A stretch of DNA of 64,000 nucleotides from Voacanga thouarsii (GCA_026120185.1 JANUWF010001110.1:349001-413000); one strand, 5' to 3'; shown: positions 47,563-59,671, counted from the stretch's first letter. Translations and numbers: made by a program. The notes: generated by a model from the letters alone, not told the origin.

Positions 47563-50500
47563 TATAATACCCTACATGTTCACTTCCGATTGGCTACTAT
47601 TTGTAATAGGATGAGAATTTGTACCAATGTCCAAAACAAAAGTTGATTGGTGTAATGAGACGAATATTTTGGTGGAATAATATTTTGTCAGGACCCAGAT
47701 GTAATTATTGAATTTGTTCTACCTGTACCCTAAATTTTTGAAAAACTATTATTATTAACAAAATAAGAATTTAAGGGTATTTTGAAAAAAGAAATTGATC
47801 AATGCAATGAAACGCATGTTTTGGTGAGAATTATGCTACCCGGGGTATCGAAGGCATTTTCGTCATTTTGACCACGCCTGCGACTTTGACTGCAAATTTG
47901 ACCAAATAGAGAGGAAATTGAAGAATTTAAGTGTTACCAATGGATTCAGTGAAATTTTTGGAGTTGAATAGTAAAATAAAATATTTTTTCCGTTGCGGAT
48001 CCGATTTTGGTCATTTCTGAAGAAAATAAAAAATCGAGGTTAAAAATGGACATGTGGCATTGTGTGAATGGTGAATGAAAACAAGTGTTAAAATACCATT
48101 GGGGGAGTAAAATATTTGTGAGATTATTAAATTGCAAAAGCTTATTGAATAAGTTTAAGAATTGTCCATTTAAATTAAATCCACCAATGGGAATTTAGCT
48201 TTAAAATGGATAGCCCACAATATAATTAATGTTAGTTGACCCTTGGACACAAGAATGGCGATAAGTAGGCTGGGAAAATCGGCCAAGGGCTTAAATGAAG
48301 AAGGAAGGAAGAAATAAGGAAGAAAAAGAAAGGAAAAATCAAGAAAAAATTTGGAAATGGAGCGAGAAAATAGTGTTCTTGAAGAAGTTGGAGATTCTTG
48401 GAGCAAATTCAAGTTAGAACACCTTATACACAAGGTAAAGTCCTATACTTCAAGAATTAAAGTTGTAGATTTTATTACGGTGATCGTTTTGATATGAATT
48501 TTAACATGAAAACGTGAGATTTGTGATGATTAAAATGATTATTGTGTACTATGTGAGACTTTGTGTGTGCAAATGTGTGTACCGGTTGGATAAAGGATTC
48601 ATAGGCTATGTTTTGTATGGTGAATAAGATTATTTGAATGGTGATTTAAAGAGTTGTTCATGATTGAGAAGAAAGATGGTAGAGTTGGGATAAAAATGGG
48701 TTAAACGCTAAAGAAAATGGATTATGATTTGTTTTTGAAAGTTGATGTTAGTTATATGTTATTTGTATAAGAACTTAGTGGCTTTCTTGAACCTTCAAAT
48801 CTAAAGAATTAAAGTTGTTTGAAGGGAAACAAAGTGGATTAAGGGTTAAGTAGGTGTTATGAATCAAGAAGCACAAGTAGGTGAAGTTGTTTTGTAGAAA
48901 TGAACTAAAAATCAAAAAATTACTGGGGCCGTTTTTGCCTGGCAGCATGTTACTAGAACTAGAACTCTAAAAATGGCCAGACTGAATTAAATTTAAGAGT
49001 CTTGCGGTCGTTTTGGTATATTATAAAGCCAAAACGGAGATGTAGATTGAAAATTATGTTCAAAACAAAATCATGTGTCAAAGCTGCAAAATTTCAGAAT
49101 TTTACTTGGAACATGGACGAATTTAAGGATGATTAATTGTATGATTTGGATGAAATAATTGGGAAAATATGAAGTGAATCCCTTGTTTATGAAGGAAGAA
49201 GGGATATGAAAAAAGGAAAATGAAAGAATTGAACAAACGACGGAAAAATAACGTGAACGAAAGTTGAACGTTTTCCTTAACCATTGGCTAACTGTCGGTC
49301 TCGTCAGCTAACTGTCGGCCCCCGTCGGCTATTCGTTGGGCACGTCGGCTATATTTTGGCCAAACACGAATTGACCCAAAAACGATGTTTGGTGTAGGTT
49401 TAACGACAAACGGCCCACGGAATGTCGAAAATGGTAGAAACGAAGGTTCAACGGCCATGAACGGAAAGAGTTGCTTAGGACATGAGGTGAGTCTCTTGAA
49501 TTTTTAAAACTCTTTCTAAAGCTAGTGTGGTTTGTTTTTCCATGAAATACTATGTTATCTACCGTTTTGGAATTTTCTGAATATGTTTAAGGTTTATCTG
49601 AATAAGAATTATTTTTATGCCATTTTGGGCTCAATTAAACATCATAATCGGCTTGGAAACCTTACTGGATGATTAAAGCATGAATTTTGTGAATTTAGTC
49701 CTTTTTAGATTAAATATTTGGGATTTTCAAAAAATGATAAATTTTGAAATCGGGTATTCATAAATTGACTAGAATGCCCTTATTGGAACATTTTATGGAA
49801 ATATGTGTGGGAATTTTAAATTTAATCCTTGTTTGGGATTAGAATTCTGAATTTCTTGACATAAGTTCCTTTTGAAATCAGGTATTTGAAAATTGATCCA
49901 AATGTCCTTATTGGAATGTTTATGAAAACTTTTGGAATCGGGTATACGGTAAATGATCAAAATACCCTCATTGAAATTTTTGTGAATACTTTTCAAATCG
50001 TAAACGTAAAATGACTCAAATACCCTCGAAAAGTCTTTTGGAATTGGGTATAGGTAAAATGACCTGAATACCCTTGAAAATGACTTTTGTGATCGACTAC
50101 GGGAAAAATGACCCGAATACTCTTGGAAACATGTTTTGATGTGTCAATAGAACTCTTTATCCCATTTCAATATGATTTTGGAAAATAATCTCTCGTGAAG
50201 GGATTGACTTTTGGAAAACGGCCTTTTGATCCCTGAAATTATTTTATTAGTCTGATATACCATGGAAAGAATTGATTGGCTCGCGGAGTCTATGTGAATG
50301 ATGATTTGACTTGCAAGTCAGTGGGATCAAATTCTAAAAAATGTGATTTTGCCCCCAAAATGTTTTGATTTGAGAATCTTATGGGATCAGATAACCCTCT
50401 GGCGTGATTAGTCAGACGGAGTTGGTATTGTTAATGTTGAGTACTCAATAAGGACTTTGATCTTTGTACTAACTCATGTTAGAGGCAGACGACCCCAAGT

Positions 50501-51428
50501 AACCTAGTTAGTTCTGTGGATTATCTTACTCCAAATAGGGCGATAGGACATAGAGATGAGTCATTCTGACTAGCCGTTTAGCACCTGACAATTGCCGCGT
50601 TTGCGGATGCTTTTTATTTTAAGTCATTCGCTGGATGCCAGATGGGGACACTCGGTGCGTTTGACTTCTTGCCGCCTCGATGGTGATTGACGTTAGGATT
50701 GGGATCCCTGACTTATAGTGGCAAGTAAAACGTTGTGTGTTGCAGTACACTAGGTATGTTGTGGTATACTTGAGCAAAAGTACGCTACGGTGTACTTATT
50801 CCAGTGACGCACGATTGAGTACTAGAGGTTGTGGTCTCAGTACAATGATACGTGGCACCGAAGGCAAGGACTGCAGGACTTGCGTGTGGATACAAGCCGA
50901 CCTTTTATTGGAGAAGTGCCTGTGATTTAAAAATTGAAATACAATTTTTCAAAAATGATTGAGTTCTGAATAAACTCTTCGTTAAAGAGTTTTGGATTCA
51001 TTTCTAATGAACAAATGATATGCTTTCCACAAAAGGTTTTGTGTACTCTGCCTCTTTGATAAAGCACTAGCACACACGGGACTCACTGAATGATTTTTCA
51101 CTCACACGTGCATTTTATCTTACTTTTTTGTAGGATCCGGAGTTAAGCGGACCTACGGATAGAGGACGATACCACAGTGACAGTAGAAAAGGTCCAGACG
51201 TTTCCCTTTTGGATAATGTACCTTATTACTGATGTTGAATGGAAATTTTCATGTATGAGATTCTTTACTATATATGTGCACGTGACTATTAGTATGGGTT
51301 GTTGTATGGATCTGAACCTTACATACTCTATTGGTTTTTTGTTATAAAGACCCCTTATTTGGGTAACTGAACGGGACAACACCCGGTGTTGATATGCTTC
51401 CACTGTTACCTTTAGTAGGGGTGTTACA
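47563..51428 (+). mobile_element. Nested solo LTR, 3.87 kb
   Basis: It begins TATAATACCCTACATG and ends TAGTAGGGGTGTTACA, with a perfect TSD TCTTC at 47,558-47,562 and 51,429-51,433. The expected first dinucleotide TG has become TA. Within it are GAGGTGAGTCTCTTGAAT (near 49,485) and CACACACGGGACTCAC (near 51,071), blocks shared with the LTR at 25,070. No primer-binding site or coding domain is seen. Its length is large for a solo LTR, so an atypical non-autonomous element is possible. Confidence 0.78.
49746..50140 (+). repeat. Degenerate 50-65 bp minisatellite in the nested LTR
   Basis: Five or six diverged units repeat a GAATCGGGTAT / AAAATGAC(C)-AATACCCT pattern, starting near 49,746, 49,874, 49,934, 49,994, 50,041 and 50,090. 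Units shorten towards the right end. Confidence 0.7.
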
Positions 51429-51503
51429 TCTTCTCTCTTGTTTCGGTCCTCCCTCATTTCCCTCTATTTATAGTTGTTCTAAGTGATGACTAGGCAATCT
51501 TTT

Positions 51504-51998
51504 AGAAGAGTTTAGAAGTTAGGAGAAGATAATAGAAGCAAATGGAAACTAATAGAATAAAGTAGAAGACTTTAAAATTTGTAGGAAAGTAACGGAAGTT
51601 AGTAGAAATCTTTAGAATTTGTAAGAACATAATAGAAGAGTATAGAATTCTTTAGAACATAATGGAAGAGTATAGAATGCTTTAGAAAAGTATAAAACGT
51701 AATAGAAAAGGTATAAAATGCTTTAGAAGTCGTAAGAACATAATGAAATAATTTAGAAAATTTTGGAAGGTAATAGAAATTTATATAAGTTAATAGAATT
51801 AAATAGAAATTAATAGAAGCTTATGAAAACTAATAGAATTAAGGAGAAACTTATAGAAGTTAATAGAATTAAATAGAAGTTAGTAGAATTTTATGGAAAT
51901 AAATAGAAGTTAATAAAAGTTTATGAAAATAAGTAGAAGATTATTAAAATTTATGGAAATAAGTAGAAGTTTATGGAACCTGGTGGAAGTTTATGAAA
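51504..51998 (-). repeat. Decamer array, AGAA every 10 bp (about 50 units)
   Basis: An AGAA (or GGAA/AAAA variant) core starts at 51,504, 51,514, 51,524 and so on to 51,704. After a single 1-bp slip it continues at 51,715, 51,725 and so on to 51,995. The six-base spacers vary but favour GTTAAT/TTAAAT. The approximate consensus is AGAAGTTAAT. The array lies in the outer solo LTR, whose own sense strand shows the complement (TTCT). It is not a protein-coding periodicity. Confidence 0.92.
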
Positions 51999-52312
51999 TA
52001 TTTTAGGGAAATATAAGAAAATTATAAAAAAAAGTTAAAATATCTAATAACTATTTAATGAAGTAAATCACCAACTAATTAATATGGTGGGTTCATGGGT
52101 CACCATATAATATTTTTTTTGTAAATAAATAAATAAATAAATTTATATATAATATTTTAAGTGATAGCTAATCATCTTCCTTCGAATAATGTTTTCTTTT
52201 TTATTTCCTTTCTATTATCCAATACTTTCTCTGAAAATCCGTTCAAAAGTTTTTCGAAAGTAATAAAATATATTCTAACTCAAAACTGCTTAGGGAAGGG
52301 TGTTACAATTTT

Positions 52313-52907
52313 GATATGAAAAGAGAGATGATTATGATAAATATTTTTAATATAAATTGGGGAACGAGAAGTGAATTTAATTTTTTAATAAAGAAGATAT
52401 AAATTTGATCTTAATTGTTAAGGTATGTTTCGTGACTCAAATAAATATTTAAAATTAATTAGTTAAGTATTTATTTAATTAAAATAATTTAATTAAGTGT
52501 GATTGATAATAATATTTAATTATTTTAATGTGCTTGATAATAAATTATTATTATAATTTAATTGATTAAGATTTATTACAATTTTATTTTTTAAGTAAAA
52601 TAATAGTTATTTAAAGGTTTGTTTGATAAAGTTAATTTTTGTATATTTAAATATTAAATATTGAAGTGTGATCTCAAGGTTGAATACCAAAGCTAGAGAC
52701 TCAATCCAAACGCGGGAAATTTGATTATATTAGATGTTTGTCTAATAATAATAATAATAAATAAATAAATAAATAATTTAAAAATTCATAATTTAATTTT
52801 TAAAATTTAAAATTTAATATTTAAATATTAAAATTTCAGTCTTTAAAATTCATATTTATCCAATCAGTCTTTAGTTTTTTTCCTTCCAAATAATCTTATA
52901 TTTTATT
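52313..52907. other. AT-rich intergenic DNA
   Basis: No gene is seen. Short (AAT)n/(AAAT)n tracts lie at about 52,744-52,776. Confidence 0.5.
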
Positions 52908-52912
52908 AAAAT

Positions 52913-53264
52913 TGTTATAAAATTAGGGTAGTGTTAGAATAAAATATTCACACTACACACTAATAAAACTCTAACTATTTTGCACAAGAATTTCTCTCTT
53001 TATTTTCTCTCACAATTTTCTCTAATCTTTCTTTCACTAATCTTTCTTTCACAAAATAATGGTGTATTACAAGCTTAGAGAATAGCTCTATTTATAGAGC
53101 TATAATTAGTGGATTACATCATGGCATACATCATCTTCCACTAATCTTAATTAGTGGTGTCTCCACTAAATGGTGGACATCCATAAAAATCTTCTAATAA
53201 TTCACATAAATCCATAATTAGTGGAGCCTCCACTAATTAATAAAGATTCCAATAATTCATAATA
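52913..53264 (-). repeat. 3' LTR of element E
   Basis: A 352-bp LTR. On the plus strand it runs from TGTTATAAAATTAGGG to AATTCATAATA. It matches 58,147-58,498 with about six substitutions counted by eye. The minus-strand start TATTATGA departs from the canonical TG. Confidence 0.92.
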
Positions 53265-53389
53265 CTCCCCCTTGGATGTCCATCAATTACATAAAGAATA
53301 TGCCTCGTTAAAACCTTACTAGATAAAAACCCAGTGGGAAAAAAAATCTAGTGAAGGAAAAAGAGTACACTATTCTATATGTCTATTTA

Positions 53390-54890
53390 TTACTCCCCAC
53401 GATGAGATGATTCCTTTAAATCTTTAAACCGACGCATACCGATTTTATATCTCAACTTTTCAAATGTTGCGATCGGTAAAGTCTTCGTGAAAATATCTGC
53501 GAGGTTATCACATGACCGAATTTGTAGCACATCAATTTCACATTTCTTACGGAGTTCATGAGTAAAGAAGAATTTTGGTGAAATATGTTTTGTCCGATCT
53601 CCTTTAATATATCCTCCTCGTAATTGAGCTATGCAAGCTGCATTGTCTTCATAAAGAGGAGTTGGAATATCTTTGATTGATGATAATCCACAACTTTCTC
53701 GGATATAATGAATCATGGATCTTAGCCATACACATTCTCGACTTGCTTCATGAATGGCTATAATTTCGAGCATGATTTGAAGAAGTAGTCTGCTATAGAT
53801 TGTTTCAGTAGAACGCCATGATATAGCGAGTATTTCCACATGTAAATAGATAGCCCGTTTGAGAACGTGCTTTATGTGGATCAGATAAATAACCAGCATC
53901 TGCATAACCTATCAATGTTGGATTGGTTTTATTTGAATAAAATAATCCGAGATCAATTGTACCTTGGAGATATCGAAGGACTTGTTTAATTCCATTCCAA
54001 TGTCGTCGTGTTGGTGAAGAACTAAATCTTGCTAATAAATTGACGACAAAAGCAATATCGAGTTCGTGTATTATTAGCAAGATACATCAATGCACCAATT
54101 GCCTTTGAGATATGGTACTTGAGGACCAAGGAGTTCTTCATCATTTTCTTGAGGTCGGAAAGGATCTTTATCCACATTTAATGATCGGACGATCATTGGA
54201 ATACTCAATGGATGTGCTTTGTCCATGTAAAATCTTTTTAGCACTTTTCTTTGTATATGTTGATTGATGAATAAATGTTCCACTCTCCAAATGTTCAATT
54301 TGTAAACCAAGGCAAAATTTGGTTTTACCAAAATCCTTGATTTCGAATTCTCTTTTTAAATAATCAATTGTTTCTTGGAGCTCTTCAGGAGTTCCAATAA
54401 GATTAATATCATCAACATATATAGCTAATATCACAAATTTAGAACCAGATTTCTTAATAAAAACGCATGGACATACCTGGTCATTTTTAAATCCAGCTTT
54501 CAATAAATATTCACTAAGGCGTGTGAACCACATGCGCCCAGATTGCTTCAGGCCATATAATGATTTATGCAACTTGATGGAGTAATTTTCACGAGGATAA
54601 TGTTTATATGCTTAAGGCATATGAAATCCTTCGGGGATTTTCATGTAAACATCATTTTCTAAATTTCCATACAAGTAAGCGGTGACAACATCTAATAGGC
54701 GCATATCTATCTTTTCATGTCTTGCCAAGCTGATAAGATATCGGAGTGTAATAGCATCAACAACAGGAGAATAAGTTTCATCATAATCAATACCTGGTCT
54801 TTGTGAAAAACCTTGGGCTACTAATCGCGCTTTATATCGAACGATTTCACTCTTTTCATTACGCTTTCGCACAAATATCCATTTGTAGCC
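53390..54890 (-). pseudogene. Element E reverse transcriptase and RNase H
   Basis: From 54,872 leftwards the RT reads YKARLVAQGFSQRPGIDYDE, RLLDVVTAYLYGNLENDVYM, LYGLKQSGRMW and the catalytic YVDD within LAIYVDDINLIGT (about 54,420), then IKDFGKTKFCLGLQIEH. RNase H follows with FSSSPTRRHWNGIKQVLRYL, GYADAGYLSDPHKARSQTGY, PLYEDNAACIAQ and NLADIFTKTLP, ending at 53,390. Frame shifts occur near 54,610, 54,170, 54,080 and 53,810, so one polyprotein is not encoded. Confidence 0.9.
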
Positions 54891-55099
54891 AACGGGTTTT
54901 ACACCTTACGGTGTTCGGATTGCAGGTCCGAAGACTTCACGTTTTGTCGGTGCATTTAACTCCGATTGAATCGCATCTTTCCATTGCGACCAATCTTTTC
55001 TATGCCGACATTCATCAAGCGATATTGGTTCGGGATCATCATTATCTGTGTAACATCAAGAGATATATTGTATGCAAATATATTATCAATAACGAGTTT

Positions 55100-56930
55100 C
55101 TATCCGATTCCAACTTCTACCGGAAGTGGTATAATTGATAGAAATTTCGGTGTTACTTTCATCAACTTACGGTTCTTTGTCATCGGTTCTCTCTTGGTCT
55201 TTATCATTCTTTTCTTCAATATGATCTTCGGATCATTTAATCCTCTTTTCTTTCGAGGATTTTTATCTTTAGAACCAAGAGGTCGGCCACGCTTACGGCG
55301 TGTTTTTGACTCAGCGACTATAGGTATAATATTTTGTTCTGCTTGGAACTTCAATTCGAATAGGAGCATTTATAGGTCTGGAATATGCGATTTTATAACT
55401 CTTACGGAGTCAACAAAAGCGTTTGGCATTTGATTTGCAATGCTTTGCAAATGAATTATCTTTTAAACTTCAAGTTCACATGCGCTTGTGCGCGGATCAA
55501 GATAATTTAATGATGTTGTCCAAGCAATATCCTTTTTATACTTATTTTGGTTCTCCCCTAATTTAGGGAATAATGATTCATCAAAATGACAATCGGCAAA
55601 TCTTCGTTGTGAATACATCTCTGTCGGGGGTTCAACATACACGATAATAGAGGGAGAATCATATCCAACGTATATCCCCTTTCTTCTTTGAGGTCCCATC
55701 TTTGTACGTTGGTTTGGTGCAATTGGAATATATACTGACACACCCAAAAATTCTTAAATGAGCAATATTTGGTTACGACCCAAAAGCCAATTGCAAAGGA
55801 GAGAATTTATGATAACTAGTTGGTCTTATACGTACAAGTGTTGCGGCATATAGAATAGCATGTCCCCGAGCGAGATGTTGGGAGATTTGTTTTCATTAAT
55901 AATGGTCTAGCAATTAATTGTAATCGTTTAATCAAAGATTCGACAAGACCATTTTGTGTGTGAACATGAGCTACGGGATGTTCAACATTAATCCCAATTG
56001 ACATGCAATATGCATCAAAAGCATGTGATGAAAATTCACCAACATTATCCAAACGGATATTTTTAATGTGATGGTCCGGAAATTGTGCTCGTAATTTAAT
56101 TATTTGAGCAAGTAATCTCATAAACGCCAGGTTGCGAGTAGATAATAAACATACATGTGACCATTGGGATGATGCATCAATTAAGACCATAAAATATTTG
56201 AACGGTCCACATGGTGGATCAATAGGTCCACAAATATCTCCGTGAATCCGTTCGAGAAATGTAGGACTTTCAACTCCTACTTTTCTTGGTGATGGTTTAA
56301 CAATTAATTTTCCTAGGGAACATGCGGTACATGCGAATTTTTCTGATGTTAATATCCTTTTATTTTTTAAAGGATGACCATGTGTATTCTCAATGATTCT
56401 TCTCATCATGGTAGATCCTGGATGACCCAACCGGTCATGCCAAATGCTAAAAGTAATAGGATCAGTAAACTTACGGTTTACTAGATGATGAATTTCAATT
56501 GTACGTATTTTTACAAAATATAGACCGGTAGAAAAAGACGGCAGTTTTTCTAATACCGATTTCTTACCCAAATGCATTTGAGTAATAAAAAGATGCTCAA
56601 TCCCATTTTCCTCATTTGTTTCAACATGATACCCATTTACTGCGGATATCTTTAAAACACAATAAATTTCTTACGGATTTTGAGGAAAATAGTGCCTTAT
56701 CAATAATAATTGTTGTTCCTTTAGGCAACAATATACTAGCTCTTCAGGAGCCCTCAATTACATTTGCACTACCGTTTATCGTATAAATATTTATTTCTCC
56801 CATTTTGAGATCAGAAAAATATTTCTCATTTTTTAGTATGGTGTGTGTAGTTCCACTATCAATAATGTATACATCATCATTAATAACAACCATCCGAACA
56901 CAAATATATATATGTAAACGTAAATATTAT
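55100..56930 (-). pseudogene. Element E protease, integrase and spacer
   Basis: The protease active site is DSG in YIIDSGTTHTILKNEKYF (about 56,830-56,880), followed by a frame break. The integrase part has the zinc-binding WHDRLGHPG and CTACSLGK regions. The core acidic residues are in HGDICGPI, RLDNVGEFSSHAFDAYC (family usually LDNAGEF) and NGLVESLIKRLQ. After a shift come VYIPIAPNQRTKMGPQRR and GIYVGYDSPS. A basic spacer (RRKRGRPLGSKDKN) at about 55,290 joins it to RT. Stops and shifts prevent function. Confidence 0.87.
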
Positions 56931-57127
56931 TAGAATAGAATGAAAATGAAAATACAAAAATATCGGGGTGAGGCTTTAGTTCTTACGGACACTTGCCATC
57001 ACCAATTAAATGGTCTATCCTACCGATGCGGGTGTTCAAAAAAATCCGATACATCCATATGGGTAATATTGATATTAAGATCTTCAGGATCAATATCGTC
57101 ATCCTCGACATTATTTATTGGATGTTG

Positions 57128-58057
57128 AGAAAAATTTGCTTCCACATTTTTATTTTTCAATGAAGCTTGATACAATTCAACTAAATGCTTAGCCGATACG
57201 ACAGTTTCGTGACCAATGACCTTTCATGCCACATCTATAACATATATCTTCATGCTTTTCTTCAATTTCTTTTTCTTTTCCCTTTTGATCTTTTCTGTTC
57301 CACTTCGGTGGCCGGTATTTCTCACGGTTTGATTATAATTGTGATAAGGGAAATATCGAGCGTGTCTACGACCATAACCACGACCACGGTCACGGCCACG
57401 GCCACGACCACGACTATAACGATGGCTTCTACTGGAGCCAACAGCATTCACTTCAGGAGTCTTTGTAGAGCCGATTGGTACGGCTTCATGATTTCTCAAT
57501 AATAACTCATTATTTTTCTCTGCAATGAGGAGGGCGATAATTAAATACGTAAATTTTGTATACCCCTTTTCTCGATATTGTTCTTTGCAGGACAATATTC
57601 GAGGCATGAAAGGTGGAGAATGTCTTCTCCAACATATCTTCATCGATCACTTTTTCTCCGCATAATTTTAATTGAGATGTGTAATTTTATACATTGCGGA
57701 GCTATATTCATTCACGGTTTTAAAATCTTGCAACCTCAGGTGCAACCATTCATACCGTGCAGTAGGTAGTACGACCATCTTCGGGTGGTCAAATCTTTCT
57801 TTTAAATTTACCCACAGGCCATATGGATCTTTTTCGGTAAGATATTCCATTTTTAAATTTTCATCGAGATGACGACGAATAAAAATCAAAGCTTTAGCCT
57901 TGTGTTGTGCAGATGCACTATTATTTGCTTGAATAGTTTCACTAAGGCCTTTAGCATTTAGATGCATTTTTGCATCGAGAACCCATGACATATAATTTTT
58001 TCCAGAAATATCAAGGGCTACAAATTCGAGTTTCGTGATGTTAGCCATAGAGATCAA
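57128..58057 (-). pseudogene. Element E gag
   Basis: Gag starts MANITKLEFVALDISGKNYM (ATG at 58,048, with an in-frame ATG at 58,057) and reads through a UBN2-type domain with LWVNLKERFDHPK. After a break near 57,665 it continues ILSCKEQYREKGYTKF, an Arg-Gly-rich stretch (57,370-57,410) and a complete CCHC zinc knuckle, CYRCGMKGHWSRNC, near 57,200-57,245. A further shift leads to KHLVELYQASLK. The RG repeats and knuckle suit RNA binding, but at least two frame changes separate the parts. Confidence 0.85.
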
Positions 58058-58127
58058 TAAATGCTTACCTGTCTTCGACTTTGGTAGCAGCGAAACTCGT
58101 GCTTAGTCTTCGGCTTTTGTACCGGTA

Positions 58128-58146
58128 GAGACTCGTGCTGATAACG
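58128..58146 (-). other. Putative primer-binding site of element E
   Basis: Directly inside the 5' LTR the minus strand reads CGTTATCAGCACGAGTCTC. It is not the TGGTATCAGAG type seen in elements A, B and D, so a different tRNA or an internal tRNA segment is implied. The position is right; the partner tRNA is not identified. Confidence 0.5.
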
Positions 58147-58498
58147 TTTTATAAAATTAGGGTAGTGTTAGAATAAAATCTTCACACTACACACTAATAA
58201 AACTCTAACTATTTTGCACAAGAATTTCTCTCTTTCTTTTCTCTCACAATTTTCTCTAATCTTTCTTTCACTAATCTTTCTTTCACAAAATAATTGTGTA
58301 TTACAAGCTTAGAGAATAGCTCTATTTATAGAGCTCTAATTAGTGGATTACATCATGGCATACATGATCTTCCACTAATCTTAATTAGTGGTGTCTCCAC
58401 TAAATGGTGGACATCCATAAAAATCTTCTAATAATTCACATAAATCCATAATTAGTGGAGCCTCCACTAATTAATAAAGATTCCAATAATTCATAATA
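58147..58498 (-). repeat. 5' LTR of element E
   Basis: 352 bp, the counterpart of 52,913-53,264. It ends on the plus strand in AATTCATAATA, followed by the TSD AAAAT. Confidence 0.92.
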
Positions 58499-58503
58499 AA
58501 AAT

Positions 58504-59671
58504 GAGTTTGTTTGAATAATAAAAATTATAAAATATATGAGTTAAGTAAAGTTTAAGTATGATTAAAGAAAGAATATGATATATAATTTTTTTTAAAATA
58601 AAATTATTTAAATTATAATTATTTTAAATTAAATTAAAAGTTTGAATCGGGAATTATCCCAATCTATCTAAAGCACACTTTATTACAAAGGGTAAGAGTT
58701 CAAAAAAAAAAAAAAAACTTATTTAGCAAAAAAAAAAAAAAAAGTCATCAAGTTAAAGGACTTGGTTCTAGCTCTCGCGCCTTCTATTCTTCTCTTTTCT
58801 GCAATTCGGGAGCCCAGTGTACCAGTTCAATAACCCTACTTCTGCCCGCAGCCGTCTGCGGCCGAGACTACATTCGGTCGCCACCACTGCATCGACACAA
58901 CCACCTGTCTCAGCCGCCCCCGCAACTGACCTCCTGTCCCAACCTATAAGGTAGGGCTAAAATTTAATTGCATTTCTGGTCTTCTACGGTTTCTTTACTG
59001 AATGAGTTTTAAGCCAATCCGTCATAGTATCGTTGCTTACATATGTGCACCCCCCCGGAGAATGCCCACCATAGCCCAAGCTCAGTTTACTTTGCACATC
59101 GTTTCTCCTGTTTGTGCGAAGAGAACAAGTTCCTCTGTATCCCTGTTTAGATTGATGCTATGGATTGTGATGCTTAATTGAAATCAAATCCCTAATTTTC
59201 TTCAATCCAAGCATCAGTCTTTAAGCTGCTCCCACCCAAAGGTGACCCATTTACAACCCTTGCCACATTATTTGTTACTCCATATTCAAAGAAGATATTT
59301 TTCTTGCCGCCCTGTTTGAGCTCACTCTGCAAGAAGCCTGTGTGTTTTTGTTGATCAATTCTTAATCTGAAATTTGTGAGCTTTATTACGCAGAAGTTGA
59401 TAATTATGCACAAAACCTTAAATTGATTATGGTTGTACTCTTTCTGGTACAGTGGTACGTAGGGTGGTAGTTGTGCTTGATTTTACCAATTACTCATAGG
59501 TAGCTTATATTTTCTGTTAGGATTTTTTATTTTATTTTCTCTTTTGCACAAAGCCTTAAAAAAAAAAAAAGAAATTCATCCCACTTTTAAGTTGATATAT
59601 ACCTATATTTCCTGTGACATGATTTGTTTTTATCCCATTTTCCCCATTTTGCAGTTCCTCTTGGTAGGGAA
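58504..59671 (+). promoter_or_regulatory. UTP18 upstream region with inferred 5'UTR intron
   Basis: AT-rich DNA with two A-runs (about 58,709-58,743) gives way to a GC-richer leader (about 58,770-58,950). A donor AAG|GTAGGG at 58,950/58,951 and an acceptor TTTTGCAG at 59,654 define a 704-bp intron. The spliced leader would end 17 bases before the UTP18 ATG. A C7 run lies near 59,051. No other gene is seen. Confidence 0.5.

Larger units (their letters stand above)
46560..52307 (-). mobile_element. Outer solo LTR, split by a nested solo LTR
   Basis: The termini are TGCAACACCTTAT on the left and AAGGGTGTTACA on the right, with a perfect TSD ATTTT at 46,555-46,559 and 52,308-52,312. Removing the insertion at 47,563-51,433 leaves about 1,877 bp. 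The minus orientation is inferred because, read that way, a GAGGTGAGTCTC block (near 47,310) matches the same block in the nested LTR. It carries a (TC)27 tract (47,381-47,434), next to which the nested element inserted, and a decamer array (51,504-51,998). No internal retroelement genes are present. Confidence 0.82.
52908..58503 (-). mobile_element. Element E: complete minus-strand Ty1/copia element
   Basis: Identical TSDs AAAAT (52,908-52,912 and 58,499-58,503) enclose two 352-bp LTRs. Reading leftwards come gag (58,057 to about 57,130), protease, integrase, reverse transcriptase and RNase H, ending at 53,390, then a purine tract (AAGGGGGAG) next to the left LTR. All domains of a copia polyprotein are recognisable, but the frame is broken at several points. 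The LTR pair shows about six differences by eye, so this is the youngest complete insertion in the window. Confidence 0.93.

Noticed and set aside
51143..51457. 104-codon minus-strand frame
   Set aside because: It spans the end of the nested solo LTR and its TSD; no homology is recognised.
57185..57502. Plus-strand frame with a Thr-rich repeat
   Set aside because: It is the antisense shadow of the Arg-Gly-rich stretch of element E's gag.
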